A stretch of DNA of 13,227 bases, taken from contig LSSL01001197.1 in NCBI GenBank assembly GCA_001953115.1, forward strand, positions 1 to 13,227, in the 5' to 3' direction. Position 1 is the first letter of the stretch; every line of letters begins with the position of its first letter. The position numbers were made by a program, and so were the translations under genes. The DNA comes from Smittium mucronatum (taxonomy: Eukaryota; Kickxellomycota; Harpellomycetes; Harpellales; Legeriomycetaceae). This document shows, piece by piece, positions 9,475-13,227 of the stretch. The notes under the pieces were generated by a model. The model did not search any database. It was not told where the DNA came from and saw nothing but the letters and a program-made list of their open reading frames with translations.

Positions 9475-10896
9475 ACAATTAGGCAAAACAAATCATTTTC
9501 ATTTGTTAAAAAATGAACATTTTGGATTTTTACAAGAAAAAGCTTGTCTTTTTTTTTCTATATTTCATTGGCAGATAAGTGCCTTATAAAAATTTCAAAA
9601 TTTGAATGGTTCGGGTACCTTTAATATGAATGGGAGATTCTCTTGTTATTAGAAACTTCCCATAAATTCTTACTACTTTCCTAATTTATAAGACTTCCAA
9701 AAAGCATAGTACAAATTTATTTGTTCAAATTTAATATTGCAAGAAACTTCCTATCGGAAAAATGCAGCAGCTTTATTAGTGTCAGTATGCTTTTATAATT
9801 ATTTGGTTTGGGGATGATTAAATTTTGTTGTAGCCAATGGTTTACATATTAAAAAAAAGTCACGTCTTTTAAAGAATTCCCCAAATAATGTTGATACTTG
9901 TTAAATCTGATAAGATTTATTTTAAACCCAAAAGTACAACAATTTGAAACTAATAAGATAAAAAAATGGTTGAATCATATCTATCGATTTATCATTTTCG
10001 ATCTGATCTGATAAACGAAAGAATTCAACAAATAAGACACTACTATTAAATTTCATTGAGCTCAAAGAGCGATGACGGAGTCTTTCAGCTGGCAGACTTT
10101 ATCCATTATAAGTAAGTACTAGTTGTTATTCTGATAGAACTTAGTAAGGTTATTATGGTGTTCTTATTGTGTCAGGATCACTCGTCTAACGATAATTTCA
10201 CCAAAAAATTTCTATTTATTTCTTAGAACAGAAACCTTCTTCTCGAATAAAAATGGTCTATTTTACTGAATATTACTGGTTTTATTTACAAATTAATTTT
10301 TGACTTTTAGTGGCAGAAAAATATATTAAATTTCCAGTAACTCGATTGTTATAGACGAGTATTCCCATCGGGCTTATTATTTCAGAAAAGATCTTTTATT
10401 AATTTTCAACAACTTTTACGCAAATCCAATATATTTTTAAAAAATATGCGAAAATTTTAGGAATCTCTTTAGCTAAATTTATTACATTTTTCTCAAAAAT
10501 ATGTTTGGGATAAAATTAGACGCAATTAATGGTTTTAATTTAACCCCCAAGTTAGGGTTATTTGTTATGAGATATTCCAGATCTAAAGAGACGTTTTACT
10601 AAAAAAAACCTCGGTAATACTTTTTATTTTTAATTTTAATTGTAAATAGGCAAAGTTTTATTCTTCGCCCCAGTATCATTTCATTGTAAATAGGATATGT
10701 GCTAGGTAGTATATAAATGAAAAATATCGGAATTTTGCAATAATTTATTGACTATTTGTAACAGAAAAAATAAGAAATTTTCACATTTATTTTTTTGGCT
10801 AGGAAAAATCATGCGTAAGTCTGTATGTTAATTTTAGGATATTTACTATAAATATTCGGGCTTAAAAGCTTCTACAAACTTCTTTAATGGTGCTTA
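9475..10896. other. AT-rich intergenic DNA, no gene seen
   Basis: No gene can be supported. One plus-strand frame from ATG 9966 to about 10540 reads as a chain of short segments broken by about ten TAA or TAG codons, no better than chance. Small structures: an inverted repeat AACAAAT/ATTTGTT with 7 nt loop (9487-9507), and a 12-bp direct repeat ATTGTAAATAGG at 10639-10650 and 10683-10694. Confidence 0.5.
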
Positions 10897-11858
10897 AGTC
10901 CCAATAACTTGATAACAATTTTAAAAAATGTATATAATCTGTGGATTAAGAATTATTTGGAACTTATTTTGTTAAAAAAAAAATTGTATAAAGCTTATCT
11001 GTCTAGTATTTATCCGGTAAAAATAAACGGATCTATAAAAAAGCTTGAAGATTTAGCCCTCCGTATTTCAAATAGAAATACAACTGGGCTATACAAATAT
11101 TTTTTCATGAGATCGAGATTGGAGAAATTTTTATCAAGGAGTGCAAAAAACAACTTTAAAGAAATAAAAGTGCTGAAAAACATCCTAAAATACGTTTAAA
11201 ACTGCTTAAATTTTATAAAATAAAAAAAACTAATGACCTTTCATTAAATGTTTTATTATACAGAAGATGATGGCTCAGAAAGTTCAGATTTGGACCTTCC
11301 ATAAACCGAAATTCAAAAGAAATGTAAAAAGTTAAGTTAGATCGCATTAAATTGAAAATAGATAGATATCCTGATAATCTCACAAACATTCCAAAAAATG
11401 GTGATCCTTCAGATTATTCAGAAAAAATTTAAATTGAAAATTCAAATATGGAATCTAAACTTTTATGGTTTAAAAAATATTGGATTCATATTCAGATGCC
11501 AAAATATACCCTGAAATTGTTTAAATGCGAAATTTGACCAAAAAAAAATTCATGAAAATAGACCATTAATCTAACACTAAAATAATCTTTTCTGTTATGT
11601 ACAGAAAACTCCAAAAAAATATGAAAAAAAAATGTGTGCCATATTTTCGTCAAGGAAAAAAACAAAAATTTAGGACCGGAAAACCGGAAGAGTTCGAGTG
11701 ATGAAAAGCAAGGATCATGAATACATTAATCATGATTTGATCAGTTATACTCAGAAAAATCAATATTAAAAGTGCTCCAATAATAATGAATAAACTCAAT
11801 TTACCGCGTTAATAAGCTTTAAAAAAAATTGGGATATGTAAAGGTCTGATTTAGACTA
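10897..11858 (+). pseudogene. Purine-rich stretch, possible eroded or unrecognised gene
   Basis: The plus strand turns A-rich here, unlike the T-rich DNA on both sides, as coding strands often do. The longest piece, 10897-11199, is open for 100 codons (for example LEDLALRISNRNTTGLYKYF), basic, and has no early ATG, so it would have to be an internal exon or a broken gene. After it comes an intron-like tail: AACTAATGA as branch site, then TTATTATACAG|AAGATG near 11273. Beyond that are short charged segments (EDDGSESSDLDLP; IPKNGDPSDYSEKI; NLGPENRKSSSDEKQGS), each ended by stops and lying in different frames. I recognise no family. It may be a decayed gene, a gene with several introns I cannot place, or composition bias alone. 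Confidence 0.25.
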
Positions 11859-12287
11859 GCATACAACTAAAACCCAAGTCCCATATATCAAATTTGAAAC
11901 TAAATCGTCATTTAATGGGGTCTGATTTTTAATTTTTTATTGATGACAACTAATTGCCAAAATAATCCATTCGTTGTTCTAAATACGCTTTTAATTTTTT
12001 TAAAGCATATCTCAAAAGATTTATTTTTATATAGGTTTGTTTATTTCATTTTTAGGCCAATTCGCGTCCATAATTTCATTTATTTTGAGTGCTTGCACTC
12101 AATTTTTTGTATTAAAAAATTCTATATACAAACCTTTTAATTAATGAATAATCTGTATTTATATAAAAAGTGTACTTTCGATAAAATCAATTAGGACTAG
12201 TTTCATTTGTCAATGTACAAATTTTAACTTTTATTTTTATAGTGATTCAATGATTTCTCTATAGAATATGAAAATAATAGATTAATG

Positions 12288-12308
12288 TTTATTATGTTTA
12301 TTATGTTT
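12288..12308. repeat. TTTATTATG tandem repeat within an inverted repeat
   Basis: The 9-bp unit TTTATTATG occurs twice in full (12288-12296, 12297-12305) followed by a partial third copy. The block is enclosed by the inverted heptamers AGATTAA (12279-12285) and TTAATCT (12307-12313). Confidence 0.7.
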
Positions 12309-12373
12309 AATCTAAGAAAAAAATCATTCAGAATCTGCACTATGGCTTCTAGTAATCTATAAACTTATTTATA

Positions 12374-12398
12374 CCCCCCCCCCCTCCCGCTTACCCCC
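12374..12398. repeat. C-rich tract (C11...CCC...C5), G-quadruplex potential on minus strand
   Basis: Eleven C residues (12374-12384), then T, CCC, GCTTA and CCCCC (12394-12398), surrounded by DNA that is mostly A and T. On the minus strand this gives G5, G3 and G11 runs with short spacers, enough for a four-tract quadruplex; the C strand could form an i-motif. Homopolymer length may be affected by sequencing error. Confidence 0.75.
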
Positions 12399-13227
12399 AT
12401 TTATTTATTTGTGAGCCATTAACTTGAATATTAGGCCACCAGTTCAATAAGTGGGCTTATTCCAATAATATGAATTTTCAACATATAAAAATAATTTTTT
12501 TAAAAAGAACTCACCAGTATTGATTTATGAAATTATTTGATTTTACATTAGATAAAAGGACATAAACCAAAAAAATAGAGTTGAATCGATACATATTGAA
12601 ATAACGGCGTTATATTAGTAAATATTGATCTGTATCAATAAAATAATTTAATTAAAACAAACGCATTTTTATTAATATAACACGATTTTTTCAATAAAAA
12701 GGAGTTATCTATATTGAACTCCGCTTAGTTAATAATTTTGCCTTTACTTTAAATATTATTTTTTAACCAAAATAGATAAAATTATCAAAATCCATGTATA
12801 CACTCAGGATAAAAATTTTGATTGTTATTTATGATCATATCTGTTTAAAACTTCCAGGAATTTTTTTTTTATAAACACTCTAATATTATGCATTAACGAT
12901 TCCATCTAGTTTAATTATTACTTATTCCGTTATTATATGATATTATTTATTTTTTGATAACATTAATAAAGTGAGAATACCATTTTTTGAAACATCGACT
13001 CTAAAAATACCTGTTCAATTAAAAAGTTTTATTTTTCACAATCCAATTATGCATTTCTGTAATAATCCAGTTCTCTATATATTAAAAATTAGCCAGAAAT
13101 TTTTGGATATTTATATTTATTCTTTCTATATTATGTTTCAATTTACTTCATATATACTTTTTTAGTCTAGAAGCATTTAAAGAAGGAAACAAATATGTCT
13201 AAATAGTCTGAATGGTCTAAATATTAA

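Larger units (their letters stand above)
11859..13227. other. AT-rich intergenic DNA, no gene seen
   Basis: Very AT-rich. Open frames of 60-66 codons (11940-12140 and 12971-13165, plus strand) are rich in Phe, Ile, Tyr and Asn, match nothing I know and fit chance expectation. The only marked structures are the tandem repeat near 12288 and the C-rich tract near 12374. Confidence 0.5.

Noticed and set aside
9608..9620. GGTTCGGGTACC resembling a Pol III B box
   Set aside because: The conserved A is absent, and no A box, stems or T run are placed around it.
10072..10260. Candidate small exon MTESFSWQTLSII followed by GTAAGT
   Set aside because: The nearest acceptor that keeps frame would give an intron of about 26 bp, shorter than any here, and there is no similarity to a known protein.
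9966..10540. Long same-frame chain of protein-like segments broken only by TAA/TAG, suggesting a recoded stop
   Set aside because: Stop density is close to chance. The ABCC gene has no internal TAA or TAG in over 1500 codons and ends in TAA, so reassignment of these stops is not supported.
11940..13165. Open frames 11940-12140 and 12971-13165 on the plus strand
   Set aside because: Short, built from AT-rich codons, starting with TTG/GTG in the longest form, with no recognisable motif.
1..13227. Mobile element, CRISPR array or bacterial operon
   Set aside because: No transposase, reverse transcriptase or integrase motifs, no long terminal repeats, and no regularly spaced repeats were seen. 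The splicing and Pol III signals are eukaryotic.

Overview
The window reads as AT-rich nuclear DNA from a eukaryote, most probably a fungus. Three things support this: a nuclear-type tRNA gene with internal A and B boxes and a T-run terminator; a large protein gene interrupted by short GT..AG introns; and an N-terminus in that gene (motif CPNPEGW|GPWSE...LTPCF across the first intron) that matches the start of fungal Ycf1/MRP-type ABC transporters. An AT-rich, non-Dikarya lineage such as the gut-dwelling Harpellales would fit, but this placement is inference.

Layout. 1-2785 is gene-poor, mostly T-rich DNA with one GC-rich island holding two adjacent palindromes (951-1005). 2786-2856 is a tRNA-Gly(CCC) gene with a weakened T stem. 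2864-3714 is intergenic and ends in a short CA microsatellite. 3715-8529 (minus strand) is the one clear protein gene: a complete five-exon ABCC transporter of 1501 codons plus stop. Its four introns (60, 78, 65 and 106 bp) all sit in the first 1.1 kb, and its first three exons are only 39, 53 and 124 bp. A TATA-like box lies about 50 bp upstream of its ATG. 8583-13227 has no convincing intact gene. It contains a possible decayed GST-fold (FAXC-like) gene at 9158-9474, a purine-rich stretch at 10897-11858 that may be an eroded or unrecognised multi-exon gene, a small tandem repeat, and a C11 tract with G-quadruplex potential.

Functionally the window is dominated by the ABCC pump. It has the full TMD0-L0-TMD1-NBD1-TMD2-NBD2 layout of MRP1/Ycf1-type exporters, which move glutathione conjugates and other organic anions across the vacuolar or plasma membrane. 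The nearby GST-like relic would be a thematically related neighbour, but it is too degraded and too weakly supported to build a pathway on. I see no mobile element, CRISPR array, operon or new multi-gene system. Short open frames are expected by chance at this base composition, so most were not annotated.
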